Below, piece after piece: positions 21,864 through 35,294 of a stretch of DNA of 64,000 nt. The notes below the pieces were generated by a model. The model had not been told where the DNA came from, did no database searches, and saw only the letters and a list, made by a program, of their open reading frames with translations. Source of the stretch: Echinarachnius parma. Taxonomy: Eukaryota; Echinodermata; Echinoidea; Clypeasteroida; Echinarachniidae. The stretch lies in assembly GCA_037951105.1 (NCBI GenBank), contig JBAMJV010004352.1, forward strand, positions 95,718 through 159,717. Reading direction: 5' to 3'. Each line of letters begins with the position of its first letter. Position 1 is the first letter of the stretch. A program made the translations under genes and the position numbers.

Positions 21864-22550
21864 CCCTAATCCCATTAGGGGGGGGGGGGCATTTTGGCCC
21901 CCCCTGTTTTTCTTTCGACGTGCATCTAGACCGATTGGAATTTCACGTTCAAACTTCATGACTTTTCTCTCAAATCTCTCGCATGTTTTGATATATAATT
22001 CACCCCGGTCGGATATGTAGAACTGATTTTAGAGGTGGATAATTGCTCAACCGTCACAAAAAACTGCAATTGTTGTACAGGTTTCTATGTAATTCATATA
22101 TCCAATGCCATGTAAACTCCAAATCTGTTATAATTGTTACATTGAATAAGAATCATAAGAATGTCAACAATGAAATACATCATTTATGCAAATTTGGATA
22201 TATTTTATCACCATAAAAACATGGATATGATGAATTACATCATTTGAAAGTATTTTTTACAGAAAACCTGAAGAAATCCTGTAATTTCACTTGATTTTAG
22301 ATGAAAATCCCAATTTTCCCCCAAATTCGTCAAAAATTTGCATATTCAAAATTTTAATAAAAAAATAAAAAAAATAAATAATGGTCCAATATTTTGTTTT
22401 CCAAATTCTTATTCTACTTGACTTGTTTTACGTATGTGCCAATTTTCAAGTCAATCGGTCCATTCGTTGCCGAGATGTGAGGGGGGGGGGGGAGCCAAAA
22501 TGGCCCCCCTAATGGACTGAAGTCCCCAAAATAACCCAATGGGATTAGGG
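21864..22550. mobile_element. TTAA-flanked MITE (piggyBac-like ends)
   Basis: Left end CCCTAATCCCATTAGGG, right end CCCAATGGGATTAGGG, with TTAA at 21860-21863 and 22551-22554. A TTAA target and CCC-starting ends fit piggyBac. Kolobok also uses TTAA. The interior is AT-rich with G tracts near both ends and has no coding capacity. It lies about 140 bp after the UGT stop codon, in its presumed 3' region. Confidence 0.78.
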
Positions 22551-22554
22551 TTAA

Positions 22555-25465
22555 TGAACTGGTGCTTGTCCAACCTCGTATTACTTATTAGAGTGAATAT
22601 CCAACATTATTTGCAGGGAAAACTGCGAAAGTCATCGCACGTTCGAGGAAGAATTCGATTTATATAATTACTAATCCATCCATAATTGTCTACATGTATG
22701 AGAAATTAAGAACAGTGGTTACCGGTAGCAGGCCCCCGTTTCATAACTCTTTTCAGAAAATAGTTGTTAATGTTCAATTATTGTAACTACGAGGTCAACA
22801 ATTAATCAACAAACTAGGAGCGTTATAGCTGTTGCCATGGTAGTTATTGCAAATATTTTACAATAATTTCAAAATGTCAAGAAGCGGGTCCAAGATGTAT
22901 AATTATGTTATGTTATGTTGGTGTCAGGCGCCATCTACCTTGGTTCGACCAAAAGACCTTTGAAACTTTGACCTTTAAACATTGACCTTGATTCGACTAT
23001 CGACCATTGATACTCGATCAGTGGGGCACTGGTCAGTTGGGTGACCTTGCCATAATACTCTATTTCATATTTTAAATTTTTTTTATAGTACTACAACTAA
23101 TTAAATTCTCCAAGTATTTTGTGTTTTTAATTGGAGCTTATCATCATTATGTTGAAAAAGTTCAATTATAAATATCCTTTCAACGAAAGGGAAATTCGAA
23201 GAACTAAAACCTGTCTCATGCTTACATTGTTAATACAAATACAATAAGATATGATGGAACCGCTATAATTCACATTGGATTTTGAAAGGGATCTAGTAAC
23301 TATACGTTGACATAATTATGGCAAAACCTGGCAAATGGTTGATAAATATATTTTGGTCCACCGCATGTTTGAAATGCCATGTGAAATAAATGTCATAATT
23401 TTGGCCAAGCATTGAGCGAAATACAAAGTGCTATTTGCCAGTTCATTGCCGTAAAATTTTACACCAAAATCATTGAAATGTTCCCGCGATGTTTTCTTTC
23501 TAAAATTAATCATAAATACCTAAATAACAAAGAGAAAGTTTGAAAAGTCAGAGCTGGTCTCATACTTTGATTAGTTTAGCGGAAAACACCACTCGAGATG
23601 CAAGTGATATTAATACGATAATGCTTATAGAAATGTGTAGTTTATCACCAATAAAAGAACGTAGAGAGAAACTTTGTTTGATTATGCTATTAATTAAGAA
23701 AAGGGTGAACTCATGGTCCTTCATGGTTACCTAATCAGATTTAAGAACAGTTCGATTCCCTATTTTGTATAGCCTGTTGTATTAATGTATTTACTTTGTT
23801 CGACAAGTTTATCTATTTGTTGATAATTTGATGTATTTTAACTATATCTATGTTTTTACTTTGTACATGACGTATAAATACAGCTTCGGCTGCGAATATA
23901 TCATTTTCAATACAAACCTTTATTCAATTAAATTCAATTAAAAAGTGGGTTTGGTCGATTCAGACCAAATTACCAAATCCAGTACTGGTCATTATTTTCC
24001 ATTTTTAAAAAGTTTGTATGTATTTTGTATACTTTTATTCTTAAAGTGGTAGTTTAGTTTAGGTAGAGAGGGCGCTGCACATCACACTTTGTTCGTGAGG
24101 TAATGAAAAACTGAGTGTCGAATTTGAGAGAACATGCAATTTTAATGGCAGAATAAACTTTATTTGGTCAAAATCGACCTAGAAACAGCTGAAATATCAA
24201 TAAATATATCTGATCTTATAATTATTTGTGGCCCAAATTATTACGATGCTTTTTTCAAAAAATTAAAAAAATGCTTGCACTTTTTCAAAAATTTTCAAAA
24301 GCGTTTTTTAAATAGTTGTTGATGATCTCTCTATTTAATCATTATTTCAATAAAACATAACATGCATAATTTTGTATGAAAAATGGTTGAAACCAATGCC
24401 TTTCTGGAAAGCGCCCTCTTGTGTTTTAATGGCTCTTTTTGAATGATAACAGGCTTTTTACTTAGTCGTTTGTAATTTTGTATACCTTTCGAGCATGGTA
24501 GAGTTATAACTATCTCTACTATACTAAAGTAGCCGATCATGTATGTCTGTCTGTCTGTCTGTCCATCTATGCATTTCGTAGTGCATTGAGGCACCAACAT
24601 CAAACTTTGGGTAGTGATTGGTGATGACCCATAGAGGTTTGTGGTCTGGGTCAGGTCGGGGTCAGTTTGACCAGTGGTCAGTTATGAATCGGCCAATATT
24701 CCACGTTCATTTGCCATGCAGTCGCGTCGAGCGCTGATCATCGCACATGCTTGCGACGGAAGTACCGTGAAAAGTGTGTTGCTGAAATGACCTTTCATTA
24801 TGTAGTCTTTGTTCAGCCTGGAATCGATACGTTGTAAATTACTTACGAACATTATCGTATGCCTGTCAAATCGGAAATAACACGTGTGCCGCTGTGTGCG
24901 CCTGAATTAAGACTATCGTAATTTGCTTGCGAATTGTTGTTTTTCAAACTTTTAAATAATATGGATTTAAAAATTGTAATGACTGATTTTCGAATAGAAT
25001 TAAAACAAATCTGATGAAATATATGTATTTCTATCAAGAAACGGACGGTACATTCCAAAAGCGAAAGCGACCGTCGGGCAGGGAATTTGCATAGACTATA
25101 TACAGAGTAGCGGAATATTGTAGGTCCGGCATCTGTGCATTGTCAACACACAATCTACTACATTGTACACACATTCGTGTGATTGTACATGTCCGTATAT
25201 GCATGACTGAATTTGATCGGTGATTTTTGTTCACATTTTCAACACGATATTCACAAAATAGGTTTCTCTCTGTCACTGGTTTAATTTTCTGAATACAGGC
25301 TAATTGTAAATGTTTGCTCGAAGTGCATACTTTGTTGTACTGAAGTATAAAAAATGTGTGCTTTTTGTAAATAACGTGTAAACAAGAAGAGCAAGGAATT
25401 AGGGTTATTGATCTACTTGACAACGATTTAATTAATACTGTTTATTGTTTGACATGTGATCGCTG
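22555..25465. other. Gene-free AT-rich stretch
   Basis: No exon is recognised. A (GTCT)n run lies at about 24546-24564. TATAAATACAG near 23874 followed by an AT-rich tail could be part of an old LTR or simply chance. Nothing else is supportable. Confidence 0.4.
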
Positions 25466-26530
25466 GCAGCATACCTAGGGTTTTTACAAGGGGGGGGGGG
25501 GGGGGGGGGGGGGGTGGGGGTAGGGGGGGCATTGCGTCAACCAAAATTTTCGACGGGCTGGGTGTTGGCCAAGTATTTCGAGGGGGGGTGTCGGTCAAGT
25601 AACTCGAGGGGGGTGTCGGTCAAGTATTTCGAGGGGGGTGTCGGTGAAGAATTTTCGAGGGTGGTGTCGGTCAAATATTTTGTGGGGGGGGGGGGCGGTG
25701 AAGAATTTTCGAAGGGGGGAGGGATGTTGGTGAAGAATCTCAATGGGGGGTGGGGGGATTTTTCGAGGGGGGGTGTCAGTGAAGATTTTTTCGAGAGGGG
25801 GTACCAGTGAAGATTCTTTCGGTGTCGCTGAAGAATTTGTGAGGGGAGTGGGTGTCCGTGAATATTTTTTGAGGGGGGGGGGGGGTGGTTATTTCCTCAA
25901 CCAACATTTTTGAGGGGTCAGGTGTCGGTCAAGTATTTCGAGTGGGGAGGGGGGGGGGCTGTCGGTGAAGAATTTTCGAGGGAGAGTGTCGGTGAAGAAT
26001 TTGTAAGGGGGGTGGGTGTCCTCACCCCCCCCCCCCCCCCCCCCCACCCGGGTACCCATATGCCTTTGAATATGAGATTGAATCACCACCGGGGGGGGGG
26101 GGGGGGGGGGGGGGTGTCGGTGAAGAATCTTGAAAGGGGGGTTTCTGTGAAGATTTTTCAAGGGGGGGGGGGTTGTCGGTGAAGAATTTTCTAGGGGGGT
26201 GTCAGTAAAGATTTTATTGAGAGGGAGTAACAGTGAAGATTCTTTCGAAGGGGGGTGGTGGGGGTGTAGGAGAAGATTTTTCGAGGGGGGGGGTTGTCGG
26301 TGAATATTTTTCGAGGGGGTGGTGTCGATGAAGATTTTCTCGAGAGGGGGTACTGGTGAAGATTCTTTCAAAAGGGGGGCGGGGGTGTCGGTGAAGAATT
26401 TGTGAGGGGGGTTCATGGTGTCCGTGAATATGTTTTTGAGGGGGGGGGGGGGGGGAAACCCCAAAACAGCCCTTTTTCATCAAAGTGAAATTTGAACCCC
26501 CCCCCCCCCCGTGTACGCATATGCCTGTGA
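25466..26530. repeat. G-rich degenerate tandem repeat block
   Basis: About 1 kb is made of G runs alternating with GTGAAGAATTTTTCGAG or GGTGTCGGTCAAGTATTTCG variants (unit roughly 30 bp). Two sub-blocks are each followed by a near-identical CATATGCCTKTGAATATGAG segment. The block opens with CATACCTAGGGTTTTTACAAG and closes with GTGTACGCATATGCCTG, like an expanded version of the MITE at 15442. Repeat-derived frames rich in P, K and H should not be read as proteins. The plus strand has strong potential for G-quadruplexes. Confidence 0.8.
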
Positions 26531-29500
26531 ATATGAGATTGTATTTTTAATTATACACTTATTAAATCATATCATAACCATTCAAACAGAGATTCCATTA
26601 ATTGACCAAATGTTTTTTACAGGATAGATACAAAAAATAACGAAATACAAATATACAACATACAACATTATCTTACTCAAAGATCTGGTGACGGGTAATT
26701 TGCTAGTCTACTAATACAAATATGACATCGCTGCAAAATCAAGTCTTTGTCGAATGAGTTGCGACTTGTAGACAAAAATGAATTAGCTATATCGAATCCT
26801 CAGAATATGTTTATGTTTCTTCCATTAAATAATATTGTATTATTTGTAATTCTTTGGAGTTAGAAAACTTTTTTCGAGCGCGAAGTTGCATAAACAGGGC
26901 ATAAACAAGTCAAATAAGCATTGCACCGACGTAGACGCTATACCTATACACAATAAGTTAACTGACCCGTCGCGGTCAATAACCGTATCAGATATAGTAT
27001 TATATTTCATTTTTGGATCAGAATAAATTATTGATATCGACATTAACCGTTTCTGTAAATATCAGAGAATCAACATTTTCAACGATGTAGTAAACTCACC
27101 TAAATTACGTAAAGATTCAAGACGATGCAGATTCAAGACAGACGATTTGGGGCGAGGGTCCAACATAGGGCTTCGGATCTTGCATAACTGCGCGCGCTGC
27201 ATGCCGGCCGCGCTAGCGCTAGTGTACGCATGCGCGCATACGTATCAATGAATATAATAGCGCGTAATGGCCGCGCGCGCTGCCGAACGTTAACCAATCA
27301 GATTGTTCCAGCGATTCAACACTTTCAAGAGGGGTAAACTAGCAAGAACGATAATTAGGCGAATTAACACGATAACGTGCTCGAGGCGAATCTGCCCCTT
27401 TCCCTGTCATTTTAAAGGATAAAATAACACTTTCCAAATCCAACACTTTTAAAAGGGTACAATTCAACACTTTATTTTTAAGAGTGTACATGAAAATACA
27501 CTTATTTCTCATTTTCGTTGCTAAAAATTAATTTTTCTCTGCTTGTTTTCACGAATTCATAGAATAATATCGATGGGCCAACCTCTTTGGAATTTGTAAG
27601 CTCATAAATTTGCTTTGTTATTAAGAAAATTTAATTTTTTTTAAAATTTCCATGTAGAAGTCAAAATGGCTGCAGCTCGCAAGTGACGTCACGATCGATA
27701 GCAATTGCGAACGATACTAAAAATCGGAGCAAAGTTCATCCTGTCATAACTTTTTTATTGCTCCACCGTTTTTGACTCAGATTTTCGATTCTTCATATTC
27801 ACTTCATTTTATAGCAAACATCACATTTCTGGGGTGGAATTCCCCTTTAAGTTGGGAAAAAAAGGTAAATTTCATGCAACTTTTTTGCTTTATTACGCAT
27901 CGGCGTTCCATGCTCCTAAAAAAAGTCATTTATAGCAGAGCGGGAATGTGCGCACGTGTCACCCGATTCATGACATCACATGCAGACCGCAACGCGGAGG
28001 AATGTGCATTGTTTACATGGCAGATCGAGCCTATGACTTCCTTGTAAAACAAACTCGTTTTTGCTTGTAAATTGAGGTTTTACTGAAAATGCTTAAGAAT
28101 TGCTAAGAAATTAATTGTAGCAGGATGCAGCTACACATCTGAGTGTATATCGTCCATGATATAAACCTGAACAAATGTTTGCAAATATTGAAACAAATGG
28201 AAATAATATCTCTGTGTCAACGTGAGTATTGCACTCAGCGTGTACGTCTATGACCGAGCTAAACTGCGATTGCCTGCAGGTGACGTCACAAAGATGACGT
28301 CATTTTTTGTTCGCCCGGGACTCAGTTTTTTTACGGGGGTTCCGAAAGTGAATTTACAAGTTGATTTTTTTATTTTACCGGGTTTTCCCACGAGGAAAAT
28401 ATGTTTGTATTAGTAATCTTCATGAAAATCTACCTTAGATACAGTAAAACCCAATTTTGAGGCAGTTTTCTTGTCACCATATCTTTAATTCATTGAGAGC
28501 AATATTCAACTTGTCAATTTGTTGTTTGAATTATTGGATTATGTATATATGTATATACGTTTATTGTTAATAAATCTCACTTGTTGAGGTTTCTTGTTCG
28601 ACAAACTCTGGCCTGTAAATGCTCATTTGTTTGGCTAAGCACACCCATACGTGCGTGTTGAATGCATGTCGATGTGTATGTACGTGTTGATGCTGGTGAC
28701 TAATAATGTACCTCAATTATTGTAGGTAGGCGTAAGGGTAACCTAACCAGGCGCCGTACGCAGTACGGCGCCTGGCATACTGAGGTGTGTATACCGTGAT
28801 GGTAACACTTTATAGGCTTTAACGGCAAACACACTTATAAAAAAAAACACAATATCATACTTTAAATAACATATCTCGGTTCATACTTACGAATTATGTT
28901 ATGCATGGGCATCAATGATCAAAATCGTAAAATGTCTGATGCTCCATTCGTTTTATTTATACTGAAATTTACTATAAAACTGGCAAGATTACAGAAGTGA
29001 GTACGGTACATACACCAGCCCTCACTTCATACATTCCAGAATGCGCTTGCTAAGGACCCTTCTGTCCTTAGGGGCTAACCACTCTCTCGGACCCACCTCC
29101 AGTTAAAACTCCTATGGAGTGTTTTGGAGGAATAAACTACCAAGTACCAAGTACACTGACCTTCTAATTAGTAGAGGTCAGTGGGTACATACAGTCCCTG
29201 GCTTATTGTATTAGTCAACCGATCGCCCCGCGCATGCGCTATGCATTGCCGACGAGTTTTCGGTCACCTGACATTGCTTGCAGCGAACAAAGACGAAGGA
29301 AATAACAGTCGTCATCATCATCATCATCAATTTGAGGTAAGTTATCATTCTTTTGCAACAAATTAAATAGCAAGCAAGGTAGGTTGAAGGTTTAATTCAT
29401 GTCTAGAACTAAAAACAAAATAATAATAATAGATGTAAAGTTCTGAAACCACCCGTCGCAAAATTTCTCCAAATTTTTTAACGTCTCGTCTTCACAGCGC

Positions 29501-29785
29501 CGTCCGCGCCGTCCTATGGACGGCGCTGATCACAGTTAGCGTCTACCCAGTGTGGACAAAAGATATTTGAATATGTTTTCTCTGAGAAATATCGGTTCAA
29601 CCAGTACTGGAAAAAATCTAATGTTTTGGTCAATATTAACAAATATTTTAATTCATAAAACCTAACTTTTCTTTGGGGGTCGTGATTCAGTTGAATATTG
29701 AATACATCATCCCGTTAACATGTTTCAACATTTCAGACATACACATTGGTAGTAATGTGTATCTCACTAACAGGCAATTCATACT
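26531..29785. other. Gene-free stretch with small palindromes
   Basis: No exon or RNA gene is recognised. CCAGGCGCCGTAC-GCA-GTACGGCGCCTGG is a perfect 13-bp-arm hairpin (28747-28775). CAGCGCCGTCC faces its complement at 29495-29528. Several TGACGTCA sites occur at 27.69, 28.28 and 28.30 kb. None can be tied to a gene. Confidence 0.45.
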
Positions 29786-30095
29786 TACGTCTAGCACTAG
29801 CACTGGCTCGGCACTGGATAAATCCACTGCCGAGCCAGTGCTAGACGAAAAAGCCGACCATTCATACTCGGCATCAACAGTGGATAACTGACGCGCAAGT
29901 ATGAATACAACAGTGGATCGAAAAGCTGTCTAGGACATGACTGGGCATGCGCACTAGTACACTTCTATTGTGACGTAACGATGACTTGCAAATTCTGAAC
30001 GCGCAATACCGTAATGCGCATGCGCAACCTTGTGCTAGACGTGTGTCTAGCATCAACAGTGGATCAACAGTGGATCAAAGTTATGCCAGACTGAT
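29786..30095. repeat. Palindrome cluster with CAACAGTGGAT repeats
   Basis: GTCTAGCACTAGCACTGGCT faces its complement across a short loop at about 29790-29845. CTAGAC and CAACAGTGGATC recur several times up to 30095, the last two in tandem. It looks like a small foldback element next to the LINE 3' end. The boundaries are uncertain. Confidence 0.5.
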
Positions 30096-30116
30096 GCTAG
30101 ACATTCCATTCATATA

Positions 30117-30135
30117 CTTCTTCTTCTTCTTCTTG
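30117..30135 (-). repeat. (AAG)n, possible LINE 3' tail
   Basis: On the minus strand, AAGAAGAAGAAGAAG follows about 185 bases after the LINE stop codon. Simple-repeat tails are common at LINE 3' ends. No target duplication was identified, so the element end is only suggested. Confidence 0.45.
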
Positions 30136-30320
30136 TATAGTCTGCCTCCTTCAACTTGAAGATTCTTGCAAACTTTGTGTGTGTGTGTGTGACATACGCG
30201 ACGTGAATAGTTCATATTCTTACTTGCAAGTCCAAACTCATTTATAAACAAAAACAAATAAAATAAATAAAACAAAATTAACGTAATACAAGTTCAGAAA
30301 GGACTGTATTCAGGACAATC

Positions 30321-33011
30321 TTAGCCACGACTTTCCAGCAGATGGCGACGGAAGGCATCTGTAGACGGGGCAGAGGCGATACTCTCGGGTAGAGTGTTCC
30401 ATGCTCTCACAGTCCTCGGGAAGAATGATTGTTTGTGGTCCTCGAGACGAGAGTAAGGGACTTGGTATCCTCCTGAGTGGACACGAGTAGATCCGATTAC
30501 CGGTGTGATGTAGGTTTGGGTCGGGAAGGGAACTACATTGTTGTGTAGTTTGTACATCATGGTCAGCCTCATGTCTTCCCTTCTTTGCTGTAGGGTAGGC
30601 CATTCGAGCTCCCTCAGCATGTTGTCTACACTTGACGTGTAATGATAACGGTTCAATACGAAACGTGCTGCTCTCCTCTGAACCATCTCCAATTGGTGTA
30701 CACTCTTGGCGCTAGTCGGATCCCAAACTGTAGCGCTGTACTCCACCAGTGGACGCACTAGAGCCTTATATGCAGTCGCCTTTAGGGTTGGATGGTTGAT
30801 TCTAAGATTCCGTCGCAGAAAGGCCAGCGTGTTGTTTGCTTTGTGGCATACATTGTTGATATGTTCATTCCACTTTAAGTCTGGTGTAATGGTGACTCCA
30901 AGGTACTTGGTAGAGTTGACCGTTTCTAGGGGGGTGCCGTTGAGATAGTAGGGATGTACTATGTTGTTCCTCTTCCTTGAAACAGTGATTACATGGCACT
31001 TCTTTGTGTTAAGCTCCATCATCCATGAATCAGACCACTCTCCAATTCGATTGAGATCCCCTTGTAGTTGATTGGCTTGTTGGTCATTCTCGATAGTAAG
31101 GTATGTGATGGCGTCATCGGCGAAGAGGCGTACTGGGGAGGAGAGCTTGTCAGGCAAGGCATTTATGTAATACAGGAACAGACATGGGCCAAGAACCGAT
31201 CCCTGTGGTACTCCTGACTCCACATTCACTGCAGTTGACTGTAGACCATCTAGAACCACTCTCTGGCTCTGGTTATGAAGGAAGCTGGCGATCCATTGGA
31301 GGTTTTTGCCTCTCACGCCGTAGAAGTTGAGCTTCTTTAACAGCCTCTCATGCCCGACCTTGTCAAACGCCTTGCTGAAATCCATCACGAGGACGTCCGT
31401 CTGCTTTCCTTGGTCAAGATTGTTATGGAGGTCGCTGACCAGTCCAAGCAATTGCAGCTTACATGACCTGTTCTTCCTGAATCCGTGTTGGAGGGGGTAT
31501 AGGATATCATTTCTGTCTCCATGTCGCATGATGTTGCTGGCCATGACATGCTCCATAAGTTTGCAGCAGATGCATGTCAGGGAGATGGGACGATAGTTAA
31601 TGGGATCAGATCGGCTTCCCTTCTTGAATATGGGCACAACGTTTGCTTGTCTCCAATCATCGGGTACTTGTCCAGACTCGTATGAAGCAGTGAATAAGTC
31701 AACAAGGATTGGTGCTATGACTTTGGAGAGCTGCTTTAGCACTCGGGGTGTGATGCCATCAGGTCCCGGTGCTTTGTGAGCCTTGAGTTCAGATAGCATC
31801 TTCTCCACTCCTTTGACTGTAAAGGAGATGTCTGGCATGTTGTCATGGGGGGAGTCGTCAGGCAGGATGTTGGCTGGTACAGGTGTCTCTAGGGTAAATG
31901 CCCTCTCGAACTGTTGGTTGAGGGCTTCCGCCTTGTCAGCAGGATCTGTTACTGTGCCGTTGTTTGTTTTGAGATCCGCGATGCTGGATTTGTCAGTTCT
32001 GTTGTGTTTTATGAAGCTCCAAAATCGCTTCATGTTTTCACGCTCGTCAATAGGATTATCGGCTGGGGTGAAGAGCGACTCCATGTGATCCCAGTAGGCT
32101 TTCCGAAGTCCTGCTTGCAGTTCCCTCTTGATAGTGGAAAGTTGTTCTTCCCATTCAAACGGTATAGGGCCATCATTCCGTTTCATTGCGTCTCGGCACT
32201 TCCTGCTTATTCTGTCCCTCTTCTTGATGAGCCGCCTGATGTTGTTGGTAACCCAGGGCAGGTTCGCCTTCCTAGATGTCATTTTGTGAGGTACAAAGTC
32301 ATCAATTCCCCTCTCAATGCCGGTTTTGAATACCTGCCAAAGTTCAGTTACAGAACATGAATCATACTTTGCAGATATTTCGTCCCCGACGGTTTCCATG
32401 TGTTCTTCAAACTTCTGCCAGTCGGCTCTGCTGTATAACGAGATCTTCCTTCTGTCCTGCTTTCTTCGGGTTGGATGGATATCTAGAGTGATAAATGGGC
32501 AGTCGTGATCAGATACTCCAGGAACGATAGTTGATTCTGTGACGATGGTTGGATTGCTTACCAGGAACAGATCGAGTGTGTTCTTCCCTCTGGTAGGGCC
32601 CTTGACCATTTGTGTAAGGCCATGATCATCAAGGAGAGAACCCAGGGCATGATGATGTGCGGGGTACCTGCAATGTTTCAATTGTTTGCTCTCCCAGTTC
32701 CAGCCTGGCAGGTTGAAGTCACCACCGACGACCACAGTATGATTAGGGTTCACCCTGTCCAGTGAGCGGTCAAGTTCTTTCAGACTGTCAACATCACCTT
32801 CATGTGGCCTGTAATACGCTGCAAGGTGGATGGACTTCAATCCCGCTATATTGAGCTTACACCACAGGATTTCACAATCTGTTTCGAGATCCTCCTCTCT
32901 GGTGGCTAGCAACTCCTTCTTAGTAGCTACAAACACTCCTCCATGCGGGTCATTTAGACGGTCCCGTCTCTCGATGTTATATTGATCAGTTGGGAAAACT
33001 TCGAATAACAG
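30321..33011 (-). mobile_element. 5'-truncated non-LTR retrotransposon (LINE), endonuclease plus RT
   Basis: The open frame runs on the minus strand from just after a TAG at 33012-33014 to the stop at 30321, about 896 codons with no internal stop. It starts inside an AP-like endonuclease: YNIERRDRLNDPHGGVFVA, AAYYRPH, GGDFNLPGWNW and SDHDCPFI. The reverse transcriptase shows KAPGPDGITPRVLK, PINYRPISLT, DFSKAFDKVGH, GVPQGSVLGP and the catalytic FADD. The tail (WNTLPESIASAPSTDAFRRHL) is that of Jockey/CR1-type elements. Loss of the 5' end is usual for LINEs. The intact remaining frame argues for a young copy. Clade assignment within the Jockey/CR1 group is by impression only. Confidence 0.9.
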
Positions 33012-33414
33012 CTAATGAATAATCACTAATCAGATTTTGATTTTTGAAGTAAACTCAATTGAGTTAATGAGGGAAGGATATGAGGCGTGTCTGAAGCGGT
33101 TAATTGTAATTTAAAAGTTTCTAATATTAATGTCTAATGACCTTCACATTTCAGGTTTTTCATATTCACTTTTTCATGACCTTTATTGCCTTGGTTGGAG
33201 GAACAGAACTAAGCTAAACCGCTCGCGATATACCAAGTTGATTATAAATGGTTTAAAGAGTTATTTAAAAAATCAAAAGTAGATTGCAAAATGTTGTAAA
33301 ACAAATAAGAGACAAATGTACAAATTGAGAAGCTGTGTATGTGTGTCTGTCAGTCAATGAGTGTTAATAAAAGTGTATCACAATGTTGTCTTATCCTCTT
33401 GGATTTACAGAGGC

Positions 33415-33600
33415 TTGCCCCCATGGAAAGAATTAATTTTCAATTTTAAGGGGGCTACTTTTTCAATCTGATGGATATCCCAAAATATTTCCCATAATAC
33501 CCTATGGTAATTTTAGGGGCTACCTACTGATTTCAGGGGGCTATTTTGAAAATTAGGGGGCAAAGTCGCCCTCAGCTCCAGTGTATTTCCTGCCCTGCTT
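33415..33600. repeat. Interspersed GGGGGC repeat, related to 50222-52275
   Basis: It carries AGGGGGCTATTTTGAAAATT and CTTTTTCAATCTGATGGATATC, both of which recur in reverse at 50.23-50.31 and 52.20-52.26 kb. Here the sequence is uninterrupted, giving an empty-site reference for the insertion at 50314. Confidence 0.75.
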
Positions 33601-35010
33601 GCCCCCCCCCCCCCAAAAAAAAAAAATGATTAGGCCTTTTCTTAAAGTGATCCATTAACTTCAAGTACAATTTCAACCAAAATCACATGGAGCTTTCACA
33701 CTTCTCTTGAACCTTGTTGTTTGGCATATATGGTAACAGAAGAATGAAATGGGTTTTGAATTTTCAAATGTCTCCATATAGTCATGGATATATTTAAGAT
33801 TGAATTTAAGAGCGTCTACAGACGGTTTTCGACAGTAGTCAAGAGTATCCAAATTCCGATGTACTCAATCGTCCATAGTATCCAAATTTGGATACTTCAC
33901 ATGAACGATCGGGATAAAATCAGAGATTGATTTTCTCTGTTTTCACTAGGTAAACTTTATTCCTTTTCTATGAAATTCTCACATATCGTTCTCAAGAATC
34001 TTACAATGAAATTGGTATATGATTGAAATCCCAGACATTACTGTTGGGGGGAAATATCAAGTTATTGGATCACTTTAATTATAGACTTGATTAAAGATCT
34101 AAGGTAGGGGACTAGGGGTTTTCACAAAAATTCTTAAAAAGTATGGAAGGTTTCTTTGAACAATTGTTGTAAAAGTCCCTTTTCAAAGGTATAAAAAGTT
34201 GAGTTAAATCATTAATATTTTCTATTATCAAGGAGATTTTATATTCTTGATGCCACATTAGTCTTAAACTTGATTTGTTTTGCTTTTGACTATATTGTAA
34301 TGGCTTTCCATAATAGGTCCAACTTAGTTAAGTTCAACTTAGGATCTTTGTGAAACACCCCCCAGGTGCAACCAGATGGCCAGACAATAACCATTGTGCC
34401 GTACACACTCGCGCACACTCATGACATTGGCTTGTCTTTTTGTGCATAGCTTCTTAATTTTACTTTTGGATGTTTATGTTGATGTTTATGTGGATATATG
34501 TTAAATTGTGTGAATTAAAGGCAATTAAGACAACAACACCCAACAGCTTTGTAATTTGTATCAGGTTTTTTGTGAACATTTGGATGATTTTTTGTGAATT
34601 AAATGCAACATAACCACAGCAATACAAACAGAACAAATCATGCATATGGAGCATCCATTCTTTGCATGATCATGCCATGGGAACTTCTTAGTAAAGAATG
34701 ACCAAATTTTCAGCTTGTTCAAATGACATTGTCATTCTTCGGTACTCTTATGTTTACAAAACACTAGTCAATCAACTTTGTTCTAAATTCGCTGATGCTC
34801 TAAATTTTGTATTACTGATTGCTCAGCTCGTTTGGTATGGTTTATAACTATTTCTTATGGAATTGAATAGCTGTGCCTGTGACATAACTCTTCGGTACTC
34901 TGTCCAGTTATTTTGACAAAACACTAGTCAATCAACTTTATTATAATTTTTGTTTGTTTTCAATGCTTTTAATTTTGTATACTATTACTAATTGTTTTTC
35001 AATTGTTCAG
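33601..35010. other. Gene-free stretch upstream of the LITAF-like gene
   Basis: AT-rich sequence without recognised exons. Upstream non-coding exons of the LITAF-like gene may lie here, since its first coding exon begins with a 3' splice site, but none could be pinned down. Confidence 0.35.
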
Positions 35011-35261
35011 GTCAAGGCAGATTGAGCTCAGGTCAAAGTCAAGTAGCCTAAGCGTCAGACTTCATCATGAGTTATCCACCCCCTAATGAGAACCCCCCTC
35101 CCTATCCGGAAGGAGACAAAGGTTTGTACTTTCTCATACATCATTCTACTTCTAGCCACTATGATAAGTTACCGTATTTGCTGGTGTATTAACCGCACCT
35201 TTTTTCAACAAAAAAAAGAAGAAAAAAGGGGGTGCGGTTAATACACGACCGTATTAACCGC

Positions 35262-35294
<33 letters not shown>

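Noticed and set aside
25514-26483. Several open frames rich in P, G, H and K on both strands
   Set aside because: They are translations of G/C homopolymer and repeat blocks with no start context, domain or splice evidence.
27400-27850. Possible TTAA-flanked element ending in GGTGGAATTCCCC-TTAA
   Set aside because: The right end looks transposon-like, but the left candidate near 27411 does not match it as an inverted terminus.
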